DNA of 64,000 bases from CBDDEI01 sp965226775 (GCA_965226775.1 CBDDEI010000002.1:744001-808000), one strand, 5' to 3'; shown: positions 53,610 through 61,830, numbered from the stretch's first letter. Program-made: numbers and translations. Notes: generated from the sequence alone by a model not told the origin.

Positions 53610-55841
53610 TTAGGCGCTCTTGCGTTTTTTCTGGCCCAGGTAGTCCACCAGCACGTACTCTCCCAGGTTGTCCGGCGCGGCGTAAAAGACGCGGCCGTGG
53701 TTGAGCTTTGCCATTTGTCCCACAAACTCCAAGAGGTAGTAGCTCTGTTCCAGCATAAACGTATTGATGGTGATCCCCTCTTTGGTGCAGCGCTGCACCT
53801 CCTTCAGGGTTTCCTCAATGGTACGGTGGGTAGGCGGGTAAGCAAAATAAGCGTAGCCATGCTCCAGGTGCGCGGTGGGTTCGCCGTCCGTCACCATGAT
53901 GATCTGGCGTGTCCCGCCCTTGTGGCGGCTCAGGAACTGCCGTGAGAGCATGAGCGCGTGCTGCATGTTGGTGCCCGAAGAATCGTAGCTCCAGGTCACT
54001 TTGGGCAGCTCTTCGTGCTTGATCTCCGTGGCGTAGGCGGAGAAACCGATGACATAGAGGCTGTCCTGGGGGAACTGGCTCTTGATGAGGCTCTGGAGCG
54101 CAAGGGCTACCTTCTTGGCGGCCAGGAAGCGGCCGGTGTATCCCATGGAACGGCTCTGGTCCAGGAGCAGCACCGTTGAGCACTGGCTCATGTGCTCCGT
54201 GCGGTAGATCTCGAAGTCCTTGGGCTCGATGTTCACCGGCACGCCAGGACCCTGGCGCTCGATGGCGTTCCTCACCGTCCTCTCCAGGTCGATGAGGAAG
54301 GGGTCACCAAACTCGTAGAGTTTCGTCCCCTCGTCACGCTCGCCTTGCTGTCCGTGGCGCGGCAAGGCGTGGTTGCCGAGTCTGTCCTGCTTCAGCTTGT
54401 CGAACACATCACGTAGGGCCTTCTGCCCTAGCTTGCGGATGCCCCTGGGGGTCAGTTCCAGGCGGTTGCCCGTACGCTGCACGTAGCCGGCTTCTTCCAG
54501 CTTGTGGGCCAGCTCTCGCAGGTTCTCCAGCTGTTGCGCGGCATCGTCGCCCAGCAACTCCCGCAGCTGCTCAACGTCCGCGTCCGGAATCTCGTCGGGG
54601 CCGCGGACGCCCTTGAGGCTGCTCTCCATCTCCTCTAGCTTGGCCATCTCCTCCATCATGCGCATGGCTTCCTGCATAGTCAGGGGGTCATCGCCGCGGA
54701 AGGGGTAGCTTTGCGCCCGCTCCTGGGGGAACATCTGGCCAAGGTGGGAAGCCAGCTCGGAGAGCTCTCCCTCTAGGCCCATCTCTCCCATCATGGATTG
54801 CATCATATCTTGGAGCTGCTCCCGTTGCTCCGCATTGAGGGACTCCATGAGCGATTCCATCTGTTGCATGCGGTTTTGGAGTTGCTCCATCAGCTCTTCG
54901 AGTGACTGGGGTGGATTGGGGCCAAAGTTCTGCCCCCACTTGTCCATAAACTGCTGGAAGTTGGGATCGCGGCCCTGCTGCGAGTCTCGCAGCATCTGGT
55001 TCAGGTCTTGCAGCATCTCCCGTAGGCCCTGCATCTGCTCCTGCCCCATCTGCTGCATCCCCTGCGTCATATTCTGAAACAGGTTCTGGGCCATCTGCTG
55101 CTTTAGGCGGTCCATCAACTCGTCATACTTTTGCTTGGCGTCGTTGTCCCAGAAGTCGTACTCCTGGAGTTGCTGCATCGCGCCGCCCATACCTTCCGGA
55201 AGCTGGCTGAGAAAGTCTCGTTTCTCCTGGGCCATCTTTTCCATGAACTCCAGCAGCCGCGCCGCCTCTTCCGGATCGAGGTCTGGGCTGCCGGACTGCC
55301 CCGGTTGACTGGAGCTAGGCTGCCCCGAACCGCTCTGTTGGCCGCCCTGGGCGCCCTGCTTGCCGCGCCTGCCTTGCGATTGTTTGGAAGGTTGGCCGTT
55401 CTGATCTTGCTGGCCGTCTTGCCCCTCAGCGCCTTCTTGTCCGTCCTGCCCTTCCTCGCCTTGTTGGCCTGGCTGGTCGCTCTGGGAGGAGTCCTGAGCA
55501 TCGTTGCGCGGGCCAGAACGCTGGCGAGCGTCTTCTAGCCGCCGCTCAATGCCCTCTCGCTCAAGCTTGAGGATCTCGTCTAGGGCTTTTTGTAGCTCGT
55601 CGACAGAGGCGCCGAGGTTGTAGTTATCCATTTGCTGTTGGCGCCGCTGCTGCAGCTGTCGGATGAGGTCTTGCATGCCCATGAGGTTCTGGCCCCGCAT
55701 GCCCTGCTGCATCAGGCGTCGCAGCGCTTGGCGCAGGTCACCGCGGTCCAGCAGATCGTCGGAGAGCGCCGACATGATGTCGTCGGCGTCCAGGTCAACG
55801 CTCTGGCTGCCGTCCCAAGTTGTGTAGCGATACCGGTGCAT
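53610..55841 (-). CDS. VWA-domain protein with long Gln-rich region
   Basis: From the ATG at 55841 (GAGG seven bases upstream) the protein has 743 residues. The first ~90 are helical, then comes a Gly/Gln/Ser low-complexity stretch, then Met/Gln-rich coiled-coil segments to about residue 400. The C-terminal von Willebrand A domain has the MIDAS motif LLLDQSRSMGYTG and MVTDGEPTAHLEHG, so it should bind a metal ion and a protein partner. VWA proteins often pair with AAA+ ATPases in chelatase-like or MoxR systems. Here the partner gene is instead a CpaF-like ATPase four bases downstream. Confidence 0.82.
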   Translation of the reverse strand: MHRYRYTTWDGSQSVDLDADDIMSALSDDLLDRGDLRQALRRLMQQGMRGQNLMGMQDLIRQLQQRRQQQMDNYNLGASVDELQKALDEILKLEREGIERRLEDARQRSGPRNDAQDSSQSDQPGQQGEEGQDGQEGAEGQDGQQDQNGQPSKQSQGRRGKQGAQGGQQSGSGQPSSSQPGQSGSPDLDPEEAARLLEFMEKMAQEKRDFLSQLPEGMGGAMQQLQEYDFWDNDAKQKYDELMDRLKQQMAQNLFQNMTQGMQQMGQEQMQGLREMLQDLNQMLRDSQQGRDPNFQQFMDKWGQNFGPNPPQSLEELMEQLQNRMQQMESLMESLNAEQREQLQDMMQSMMGEMGLEGELSELASHLGQMFPQERAQSYPFRGDDPLTMQEAMRMMEEMAKLEEMESSLKGVRGPDEIPDADVEQLRELLGDDAAQQLENLRELAHKLEEAGYVQRTGNRLELTPRGIRKLGQKALRDVFDKLKQDRLGNHALPRHGQQGERDEGTKLYEFGDPFLIDLERTVRNAIERQGPGVPVNIEPKDFEIYRTEHMSQCSTVLLLDQSRSMGYTGRFLAAKKVALALQSLIKSQFPQDSLYVIGFSAYATEIKHEELPKVTWSYDSSGTNMQHALMLSRQFLSRHKGGTRQIIMVTDGEPTAHLEHGYAYFAYPPTHRTIEETLKEVQRCTKEGITINTFMLEQSYYLLEFVGQMAKLNHGRVFYAAPDNLGEYVLVDYLGQKKRKSA

Positions 55842-55974
55842 AAGCAGACCTCGGTCTTGAACCTCCACAGGGGCAAAAAGCGCAGCGGGGAGAAACTAGC
55901 ATTCATTATAACGCCACAGACACGCATGGTACTAATTGACGGGACGCGTGCTCTGCGAGCGGCGGAGGGAGTTG

Positions 55975-56346
55975 CTAGTACTGGCGTTTCCTAAAGCGCC
56001 GCTCCTCTCTCAATTCGGGCGTTTTGGGCACTGGTGCGACCGAGTAGCCATAGCTCTGCGCGATGGCTTCAGCGAGGAGCGACTGCTCCTGTGTAAGCGC
56101 AACGGCGACCCAGTCACCAAACGCGATGCCAGCACCCGTAGGCATGGTCATCGCCACGCCGCGCGCCAGCAGGTGCTCGCGCACCTCAGGCGGCAGCTTG
56201 AGCAGCACTTCGCCCTCTCCCAACGCAGCAAACATGCGTCCGCTGCTCAGGAAAACCCGCATGCCCAGCATCGCGCGGGCTTGCACCGGCCCCAGCGCCC
56301 ACAGCTGCGCTTCTACCCATTCCTTAGGTGACTGGTCTTGCGGCAT
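55975..56346 (-). CDS. TfoX N-terminal-domain-like protein
   Basis: This small 123-aa protein has the order seen in TfoX/Sxy N-terminal domains: ARAMLGMRVFLSSGRMFAAL, EVLLKLPPEVREHLLARGV, then GDWVAVALTQEQSLLAEAI. Its tail is basic (ELREERRFRKRQY). TfoX proteins regulate competence in gamma-proteobacteria, but stand-alone domains elsewhere have no known role. It lies apart from its neighbours on the same strand. Confidence 0.7.
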   Translation of the reverse strand: MPQDQSPKEWVEAQLWALGPVQARAMLGMRVFLSSGRMFAALGEGEVLLKLPPEVREHLLARGVAMTMPTGAGIAFGDWVAVALTQEQSLLAEAIAQSYGYSVAPVPKTPELREERRFRKRQY

Positions 56347-56377
56347 GGGGTTGATTCTGCCACGGCTTAGCCGCGAT

Positions 56378-56416
56378 ACGCAAAGAGCCGCTGCATTACA
56401 CGGCGGCTCTTTGCGT
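56378..56416. terminator. Long hairpin between MBL and TfoX-like genes
   Basis: A perfect 14-bp stem (ACGCAAAGAGCCGC and complement) has an 11-base loop and no T-tract. It lies just after the 3' end of the MBL-like gene. Confidence 0.55.
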
Positions 56417-56434
56417 GTTCAGGAGGGTAACGTG

Positions 56435-57214
56435 CTAGGCGGCTACGGGCCTTGCCGGAACAGGCAGCGCTTGCCCCAGGAAGGCCGCGCCGGTGGTTAT
56501 CCGTCCTGCCGATAGCGGCCCTTGCAGCAGCTTGGCACAGAGATCGTTCCAGAGAGGAACCCCCTCCACAACGATGCGCGCACCCGTCGTCGCGACCAGC
56601 ACCAGCAGGTCGCGAGCAAGCCCCACCATCTGCGCTGCAGACCACACATCGACGTTGCTGCCCAGGTAGAGCATGTCCGGCCGCTGGGCAATGAGGTGGT
56701 TTCTCGCCGCTGCGGTCAACGGGCTTCTTAAGCCCGATACGTAGGCCAGCGTGCGCCCCTCACCGCGTACGGTAACGGCCAAATGGCGCTGCGAGCCGTC
56801 CTTGAGGCTGCCGCACTGTAGCGGCGCGCTCATCACCTCTGCCTCCCCCAGCTGCAACCGGGCGCCCTCCGCCATCACGAGCCGCCGCCCCGTTGCGCCC
56901 AAGGGTAGGATGTGTTCCTGGAAGGCGCTCCAGTCCTGGAGCGTTTCGGGCGTCTTGATGTAGAGGGGCGTTTCACTGGGTAGCTGGGGCAGCAGGCCGA
57001 GGTCTACGTGCTGGTAGTCGGTGATGAGTACAGCATGCGCGCGCCGCACGGACGCGGCAAGGCGCTCTTCCGCCTCCTTGCGCAAGACGGCGTCCCGGCC
57101 CTGCGCGGTGCAGGTTAGGCCGGGGTTAAAGACAAGCCGCGTCTGCCCAAGGGTTACCTGGAGCGCGGCTGATTGATAGCTGCTGTTGTGGATGCCAAGG
57201 GGTAGCGCTTTCAT
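56435..57214 (-). CDS. Degenerate metallo-beta-lactamase-fold protein (UPF0282-like paralogue)
   Basis: This 259-aa protein aligns throughout with the second MBL protein at 57481-58481 (ALPLGIHNSSYQSAALQV against IIPLAADSLGVRSMATLV; LYLGSNVDVW against LYLSGAPTYR). The metal-binding HxHxDH position, however, reads TDYQHVDLG, so the zinc site is probably lost and the role may be structural or regulatory. The ATG at 57214 has GGAG six bases upstream; ATG 57226 is an alternative. It is the last gene of a three-gene module. Confidence 0.65.
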   Translation of the reverse strand: MKALPLGIHNSSYQSAALQVTLGQTRLVFNPGLTCTAQGRDAVLRKEAEERLAASVRRAHAVLITDYQHVDLGLLPQLPSETPLYIKTPETLQDWSAFQEHILPLGATGRRLVMAEGARLQLGEAEVMSAPLQCGSLKDGSQRHLAVTVRGEGRTLAYVSGLRSPLTAAARNHLIAQRPDMLYLGSNVDVWSAAQMVGLARDLLVLVATTGARIVVEGVPLWNDLCAKLLQGPLSAGRITTGAAFLGQALPVPARPVAA

Positions 57215-57241
57215 TACGTTCTCCATTGCTCCGCCCGGGCC

Positions 57242-57445
57242 TTACGAGAGCCTGCCCCAGATGGGCGGGCCGACCACTATGAGGAAGCTCATCGCAGCCA
57301 CCAGCATGGCGATGAAGAAGAGGAAGCTCGCGGCGGCCGCGGCCTCCGAGACGGTGCGACGGTCTACCTTCTGGCCGCGGAGGTTGTTGAAGGATGGCTG
57401 CGTGAGCGTGGCGCTCCGTGGAATGTACGTCCGGCCGTATGCCAT
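57242..57445 (-). CDS. 67-aa single-pass membrane protein
   Basis: A strong AAAGGAG lies six bases before the ATG, which supports this as a real gene. The N-terminal half is soluble and basic (AYGRTYIPRSATLTQPSFNN); the C-terminal half is one membrane helix (AAAAASFLFFIAMLVAAMSF then LIVV). It is placed between two MBL-fold genes on the same strand. Family not recognised. Confidence 0.75.
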   Translation of the reverse strand: MAYGRTYIPRSATLTQPSFNNLRGQKVDRRTVSEAAAAASFLFFIAMLVAAMSFLIVVGPPIWGRLS

Positions 57446-57480
57446 GATCTGCTCCTTTCGGGTTGTGAGGCGCTGGCTGC

Positions 57481-58481
57481 TTACTGGGCCGGGGTTCCGG
57501 CCAGCGCTGCTTTTCGTTCCTGAACGGTCGCCGCGCGCCCGGGGGCGGCGGTGACGGGGCTGGGTGGCAGGCCGTCGTCGCGGGACGAGGCCAGGAGGGC
57601 CTTGGGGTCTCTGGGGACCAGGGTCTCCACCTCAAGGCTGTTGCCGTCTTGACGTCGCGCTTCCAGGAAGCGGTCGGGGAGTCCCAGGAAGCCGGCGGCG
57701 GTGGTCACCTGCTCCTTGGCCAGCAGATCCGCATACTGCCGGCGGAAATTGCGGTCGCGGGAGGAGTAGTGGTCGATGATCACCTGGCACCCGGTGTACT
57801 TCATGAGCATGTTCAGGTTGGCCTTCGCGGCTCGTAGGTCGTGCACCGTGAACGCGTCCGCGGTCTGTGGCACGGAGGTATAGAGCCGGTAGGTGGGCGC
57901 TCCGCTCAGGTAGAGATAGTCCGGACGCTGCTGCAGCAGCCACGCCTGCGCTGCCGGCGCAAGTGGCCCTTGCACGTCCGACCCGTGGACAAAGCAGCCC
58001 TCCTTGGAGCGCACCGCCACGGCCATCACCGCGCCGGCTTTAGCGCCGGGCTTGCCGTGGGGCAGCGGCCCCGAAAAGCTCAACGAGACGTCCCGCATGC
58101 CCACGGTGTTCTTGTCCGCCAGCGTGAACGGGCGGCCGGTGCGCTGCAAGCGGGGAAGAGGTCCTGTGCGCAGCGGTTCTCTGAGGGTGTTACGGGGCGC
58201 TTCAGGTAGAGCGCCGTAGACGAAAGGACGTAGGAGAGTAGGTTGACGTGGTCGTCATGGTAGTGGGTCAGCACCACCGCGTCGGCCTGACACAGCGCGC
58301 CCACAATCCGGTCCGTGGCCTCCTCCAGCGCCTCCCGCTCCGCTTTAGAGGGCGGCAGGCCGAAGCGATTGTCCGCTAACGTGACCCCCGGATCGATGAC
58401 GATCCGGCAGCCGCCGGCTTCCACCAGCGTGGCCATGGAACGGACCCCTAATGAATCTGCGGCTAACGGTATGATGCGCAT
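57481..58481 (-). CDS. UPF0282-like metallo-beta-lactamase-fold hydrolase, frameshifted
   Basis: The N-terminus (RIIPLAADSLGVRSMATLVE, IDPGVTLADNRFGLPPS) closely recalls the archaeal UPF0282 family. The metal site is intact: THYHDDH, later CFVHGSDVQGP and IIDHYSSRD. The frame breaks near 58152-58155, where CCCC replaces CCC; dropping one C joins CAQDLFPRLQRTGRPFTLADKN. Rejoined length is about 333 aa. Start ATG 58481 has AGGTGAGGGG upstream. It is the first gene behind a promoter with two LexA-like boxes. Substrate unknown; nucleic-acid processing is one option for this fold. Confidence 0.78.
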
Positions 58482-58493
58482 TCCCCTCACCTC

Positions 58494-58553
58494 TAGAATG
58501 TACGTTCTAAGTACAACCGTTCTAATAGTAGAACGCACATTCTATTGTGTCAA
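58494..58553 (-). promoter_or_regulatory. Promoter with two LexA-like operators
   Basis: On the minus strand TTGACA (58553-58548), a 17-base spacer and TACTAT (58530-58525) form a near-consensus promoter. The operator TAGAACGCACATTCTA (58529-58544) lies in the spacer and overlaps the -10. A second copy, TAGAATGTACGTTCTA (58494-58509), lies just before the ribosome-binding site. Both fit GAAY-N4-RTTC, close to the GAAC-N4-GTTC SOS box of Gram-positive LexA. Damage control is inferred. Confidence 0.7.
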
Positions 58554-58802
58554 GGGGGGTTATCGCTAACTTTTACTGTTAAGCGCTCAGGTTCCGGATT
58601 TACTTTCTATCTCAGTAGAGAGGTGTACTACCGATTAAGCAATGATCTTCCGGAACCGTTTCAGCGGGGCTATATCCGCGTTGTGGTAGAATTTCGCCAC
58701 AATTGGAGAAGGCAACGCATCGGATATGTAGTAACTGCATTCCATGTACTTGGGCCGAAGGAAGGCGAGGTACCAATATGGCCTCAGGACGAGAAGGGCT
58801 GA
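58545..58802 (+). CDS. Small hypothetical protein, start uncertain
   Basis: The frame (up to 85 residues; TTG 58545 or GTG 58623) contains TFTVKRSGSGFTFYLSREVYYRLSNDL (shown only in part: FYLSREVYYRLSND) and ends RIGYVVTAFHVLGPKEGEV. The VVTAFH segment resembles small RelE/DUF4258-like toxins. It overlaps the next gene by 25 bases, and its 5' end overlaps the divergent promoter, so it may be 5'-truncated. Confidence 0.4.
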   Translation: MCQGGLSLTFTVKRSGSGFTFYLSREVYYRLSNDLPEPFQRGYIRVVVEFRHNWRRQRIGYVVTAFHVLGPKEGEVPIWPQDEKG

Positions 58803-59170
58803 CTACGTTCGGTATTCCTGTTCCTAAGCTTGAGTCATTCAATCCTGCCGTGGCTAAGTCGGCATATGATTCGGGCGGGGACATCCTTCGGGTATCTTGC
58901 AATGTCAATAAGGCTGCAACCTCAGTTGATCTAGACGGTGAAGTTTGGCTGCGTATCGATCCAGTCAATGGTGACGTGCTTGGTTTTGAGATAGAGGACT
59001 TCGAGGCAGTATTTCTCAAGAAGCATCCTGAAGTTGCACCAATGTGGAAAGAGATAAAGCAGTTGATGAAGCGCAAGGATGCAGTCCAGCAGCGGCAACT
59101 GTTCATAGCGCGTCTTCTCAAGACGCTAAGCACATTTCATCCCCCACAAGCAGGGTTTGTTTCTCCGTAA
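58778..59170 (+). CDS. Hypothetical protein with DUF2283-like core
   Basis: This 130-aa protein from the ATG at 58778 (GAGG eight bases upstream) contains DILRVSCNVNKAATSVDLDG and LRIDPVNGDVLGFEIEDFEAVF, the strand pattern of DUF2283-like proteins, then a helical tail. DUF2283 genes often neighbour small toxin-like genes, so with the preceding frame it may form a toxin-antitoxin-like pair (inference). A terminator follows. Confidence 0.55.
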   Translation: MASGREGLTTFGIPVPKLESFNPAVAKSAYDSGGDILRVSCNVNKAATSVDLDGEVWLRIDPVNGDVLGFEIEDFEAVFLKKHPEVAPMWKEIKQLMKRKDAVQQRQLFIARLLKTLSTFHPPQAGFVSP

Positions 59171-59193
59171 CGCACCGTTTTGTTCCTTGCCTC

Positions 59194-59229
59194 CTGGCCC
59201 TGCACTGAAAGCAGGGCCAGTTGCATTTT
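59194..59229 (+). terminator. Terminator of the small gene pair
   Basis: A 10-bp perfect stem CTGGCCCTGC/GCAGGGCCAG with a 7-base loop is followed by TTGCATTTT. Confidence 0.8.
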
Positions 59230-59299
59230 GCGATGTCATTGCTCCCGGAGCCTGTACTTGACCGTAATAATTCCCTACAGGCTATAAGGGGGTTACAGG

Positions 59300-59329
59300 A
59301 AAAAATTAAGGGCAGTCCTGAGACTGCCC
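59300..59329 (-). terminator. Terminator of the aspartic protease pair
   Basis: An 8-bp stem GGGCAGTC/GACTGCCC with loop CTGA is followed on the minus strand by TTAATTTTTT. Confidence 0.8.
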
Positions 59330-59403
59330 GTGTTAACTGCTTAAGCGCCTAGTGAGGATGCGTCCTAAGACGCGGAGATACCGGCTTCTAGCGTATTTCT
59401 ATT

Positions 59404-59416
59404 AGGGCGACCGATA
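59404..59416. repeat. Direct repeat flanking the protease pair, left copy
   Basis: AGGGCGACCGATA is identical to 60279-60291, and similarity continues after it (TAG...GTCTC). It lies just beyond the corrected protease stop. Confidence 0.6.
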
Positions 59417-59431
59417 AATAGAGTCTCCTAG

Positions 59432-59849
59432 TTACAGAAGGGCAAGCGTTGAGGCTTTGATGTCCATGATCAGTTGGTATCGGGAAAGAATGTCTCTACC
59501 CAGCAATGAAGGCGGGTGATTGTCCGAGTACCCCTATATGCAACTCCAGCACTTCTAAGACGGTTTTGCCATTGGTATCCAGAAACGTTAGGCCAGCAAC
59601 GTCTCGACCATATTTGGCAGTACCGCCAACTCCTCCCATGTCTGTGATGTTTGTCAGCTTTGTGGGATCTATACTCAGGCTCAGAGAGTCGGTAGCATGA
59701 ATGCACGTGTTGTCGGCACCGGTGTCTATCAAAAAGAAAACCATGCCTCCTGCATTCAGACGAGGAATATAAACATACGCCCTGACCATCGGCCAGGGCG
59801 CAATTCCTTGGAGCGTAGTGCCCCTAGGTATGAATAAACCCGTAATCAC
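59432..59849 (-). CDS. Retropepsin-like aspartic protease, frameshifted
   Basis: This small clan AA protease has the active-site motif FFLIDTGADNTCIH (half-site, so it should act as a dimer) and flap-like GGVGGTAKYGRDVAGLTF. As read, the frame stops at 59496. Dropping one G from GGGG at 59531-59534 gives LHIGYSDNHPPSLLGRDILS and RYQLIMDI to a stop at 59432; LLGRDIL is the conserved second half of the family. The ATG overlaps the stop of the upstream partner by four bases (ATGA). The pair has its own promoter and terminator. Confidence 0.78.
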
Positions 59850-60142
59850 AAGAGTAATGCCTTTTGGTAATCAGGGTCCAGGTATCCAAAAGTAACCTTA
59901 CTAACGTCAATACCCTGCTCGCTTAGAAGTTGCAGTAACTCTTCCGGGCCCTTGGTCGGCCCCATAACGGTAGAATCTACAACAGCTATCCATTGCCGGG
60001 GATATTTCTCCGTGTATGTACCTCGAATCTTTTCTAGATACATGAGCTGCTTTTCAGCCAGCTCCTGCAGCTTATGCAAAGTCTTTGGCGTCTGCCCCGC
60101 CAAGGCTTCGCGCTTAGTTAGTTTCAAAGTCATCTCGTTCAC
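59846..60142 (-). CDS. DUF5678-like small protein
   Basis: This 98-aa protein has a Lys/Glu-rich N-terminal helix and the strand block TEKYPRQWIAVVDSTVMGP, ELLQLLSEQGID, VTFGYLDPDYQ. That pattern recalls DUF5678 proteins, which I recall often sit next to retropepsin-like genes. It overlaps the protease gene by four bases and may be its regulator, substrate or chaperone (inference). Confidence 0.65.
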   Translation of the reverse strand: MNEMTLKLTKREALAGQTPKTLHKLQELAEKQLMYLEKIRGTYTEKYPRQWIAVVDSTVMGPTKGPEELLQLLSEQGIDVSKVTFGYLDPDYQKALLL

Positions 60143-60192
60143 CTCGCTCTCTTTACAGAGCCACGATGACCATATCTAATTGAGATAGCTGA

Positions 60193-60239
60193 ATTGTATT
60201 GAAACTTTTGGTTCTGTCAATGTAGTGACATAACTACAT
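60193..60239 (-). promoter_or_regulatory. Promoter and palindrome upstream of the DUF5678-protease pair
   Basis: TTGACA (60220-60215), a 16-base spacer and TACAAT (60198-60193) lie on the minus strand. Directly upstream is the inverted repeat ATGTAGT-N6-ACTACAT (60220-60239), a candidate operator. Confidence 0.65.
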
Positions 60240-60278
60240 GCATAGTATACATACGTAATTCATTGCACATCCAGCATC

Positions 60279-60291
60279 AGGGCGACCGATA
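60279..60291. repeat. Direct repeat flanking the protease pair, right copy
   Basis: Matches 59404-59416 and lies ten bases from the cinA stop codon. Confidence 0.6.
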
Positions 60292-60301
60292 GTAGTGGTC
60301 T

Positions 60302-61537
60302 CTACTCAATCCCCATCAGGCTGCGCCAGGTGAAGAGGAGCGCATTTGCCACTGCCCGCTCCTTGATGTCCGGCCGGTAGGGCAGGTAGATGCCGCTGCT
60401 GGTCACCTTCTGGCCCTCGGGCGTGGCAAGGCCAATGAACACCGTGCCCGGCGGCTTATCCTCCATAGGCTCGGGGCCGGCCACACCGGTGATGCCCACA
60501 CCTACGTCCGCGTGGAGGCGCTCCCGCACCGCCTGCGCCATCGCCCCTGCCGTCTCAGGCGACACCGACCCGTACTCCTCGATGATCTTCGGGTCCACGC
60601 CGGACTCCGTCTTGACCTGATTGGTATAGGAAACAATCCCGCCCTTGAAATAGCTGGAGCTGCCGGGGATGTCTGTGATGGAGCTGGCCATCAGGCCGCC
60701 GGTGCAGGACTCCATAGTGGCCAGAGAGAGGCCCCGCTCCGCTAAGAGGTCGCCCACGGCCTTGGCGGGCGTCTCGTCGTCCACGCCCCAGATCGCCTTG
60801 CCCAGTACGTCTCGCACCTTGGGACCGAGGCCGTCTAGCAAACGGCGCGCCTCGTCCTGAGTGGACGCTTTAGCGGAAAGCCGCACGTGGACGCCGTCCA
60901 GCTTGGCGTACACCCCTATGGAGGGGTTGTCTGAGTGGAGCAGATCCCCCAGCATCTCGTCCACCATGGGTTCGCCAATGCCGTTGGTCTTGATGAGCTC
61001 CGAGAGGATCATGGTCCCGTCCGACCGCTCCAGCAGGCGCGGCTCCACTTGCTCTTCCCACATCAGGAACATCTCGGTGCGCACGCCCGGCATGCACACG
61101 ATGATGCGGCCGTCCCTCTCCACCCACCAGCCGGGTGCGCTTCCCCGTGCGTTGGGCAGCGCCTTGGCCGAGGGGATGAGCCCCGCCTGTTTCACGGTGC
61201 GTTCCAGGAACTGGGTGCCGCGCCGCCGCGATCGCTCCCGCAGCGCCTCCTCCAGCGTGGGGTCGAGGGTCAGCGGCTCGTCCAGGAATTCTGCGATGGC
61301 CTCTCGCGTGAGGTCGTCCTCCGTGGGACCCAGCCCGCCGGTGGCGATAATGAGGTCTGAACGGTCCCAAGCGCGCCGGAACGTCTCCACGACGCGTGTC
61401 CTGTTATCTCCGACGGTCGAAATGAAGTTGAGGTCAATGCCCAACGCCGGCAGGTGGGTGGCTATCCACGCGGAGTTGGTGTCCACAATTTGTCCAAAGA
61501 GGATTTCAGTGCCTATGGAGAGGATCTCTGCCTTCAT
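60302..61537 (-). CDS. cinA: CinA family protein (nicotinamide-nucleotide deamidase/pyrophosphatase)
   Basis: This 411-aa protein has an N-terminal MoaB/MogA-like domain (AEILSIGTEILFGQIVDTN, ATGGLGPTEDDLTREAIAE, NARGSAPGWW) and a C-terminal CinA deamidase domain (LATMESCTGGLMASSITDIP, SYTNQVK, VGITGVAGPEPMEDKPPGTV). It recycles nicotinamide mononucleotide, and the gene is often linked to competence or recombination. ATG 61537 has AAGGA seven bases upstream; the frame extends to 61612 without homology. Confidence 0.95.
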   Translation of the reverse strand: MKAEILSIGTEILFGQIVDTNSAWIATHLPALGIDLNFISTVGDNRTRVVETFRRAWDRSDLIIATGGLGPTEDDLTREAIAEFLDEPLTLDPTLEEALRERSRRRGTQFLERTVKQAGLIPSAKALPNARGSAPGWWVERDGRIIVCMPGVRTEMFLMWEEQVEPRLLERSDGTMILSELIKTNGIGEPMVDEMLGDLLHSDNPSIGVYAKLDGVHVRLSAKASTQDEARRLLDGLGPKVRDVLGKAIWGVDDETPAKAVGDLLAERGLSLATMESCTGGLMASSITDIPGSSSYFKGGIVSYTNQVKTESGVDPKIIEEYGSVSPETAGAMAQAVRERLHADVGVGITGVAGPEPMEDKPPGTVFIGLATPEGQKVTSSGIYLPYRPDIKERAVANALLFTWRSLMGIE

Positions 61538-61689
61538 CTCGGGGTCCTTTGCATGCGAATTACTGCGGGGTGGGTTCGGCCTGATGATAGCCGCGATAGG
61601 GCTGAGAGGCAACCACCGCCTGCCGTCATCATGAGGGAGCGCAGCGACCGAAGAAGCGCAACCGCTGTCGTTGATTCCTGCTCGCTTAG
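61538..61689. other. Spacer upstream of cinA
   Basis: No gene or clear signal is seen here. MITE copy E follows directly, making 406 bases without a gene between cinA and the MerR regulator. Confidence 0.5.
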
Positions 61690-61830
61690 CGAACCTCTGC
61701 GCAAGTCCCTTCCCCCTCGGATGGGGGAAGGTTAGGATGGGGGTGAAGGGCCTCGTCCCTGGCTGTTGGCTTGGGGAGACCCCCTGGGTTCCCGCGAGAG
61801 ACGGAATGACGCAGGTTGTTCAGAGGTTCC
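61690..61830. mobile_element. MITE copy E (141 bp)
   Basis: Ends CGAACCTCTG and CAGAGGTTCC are flanked on both sides by TTAG (61686-61689 and 61831-61834), an intact target duplication in a spacer. Confidence 0.9.
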
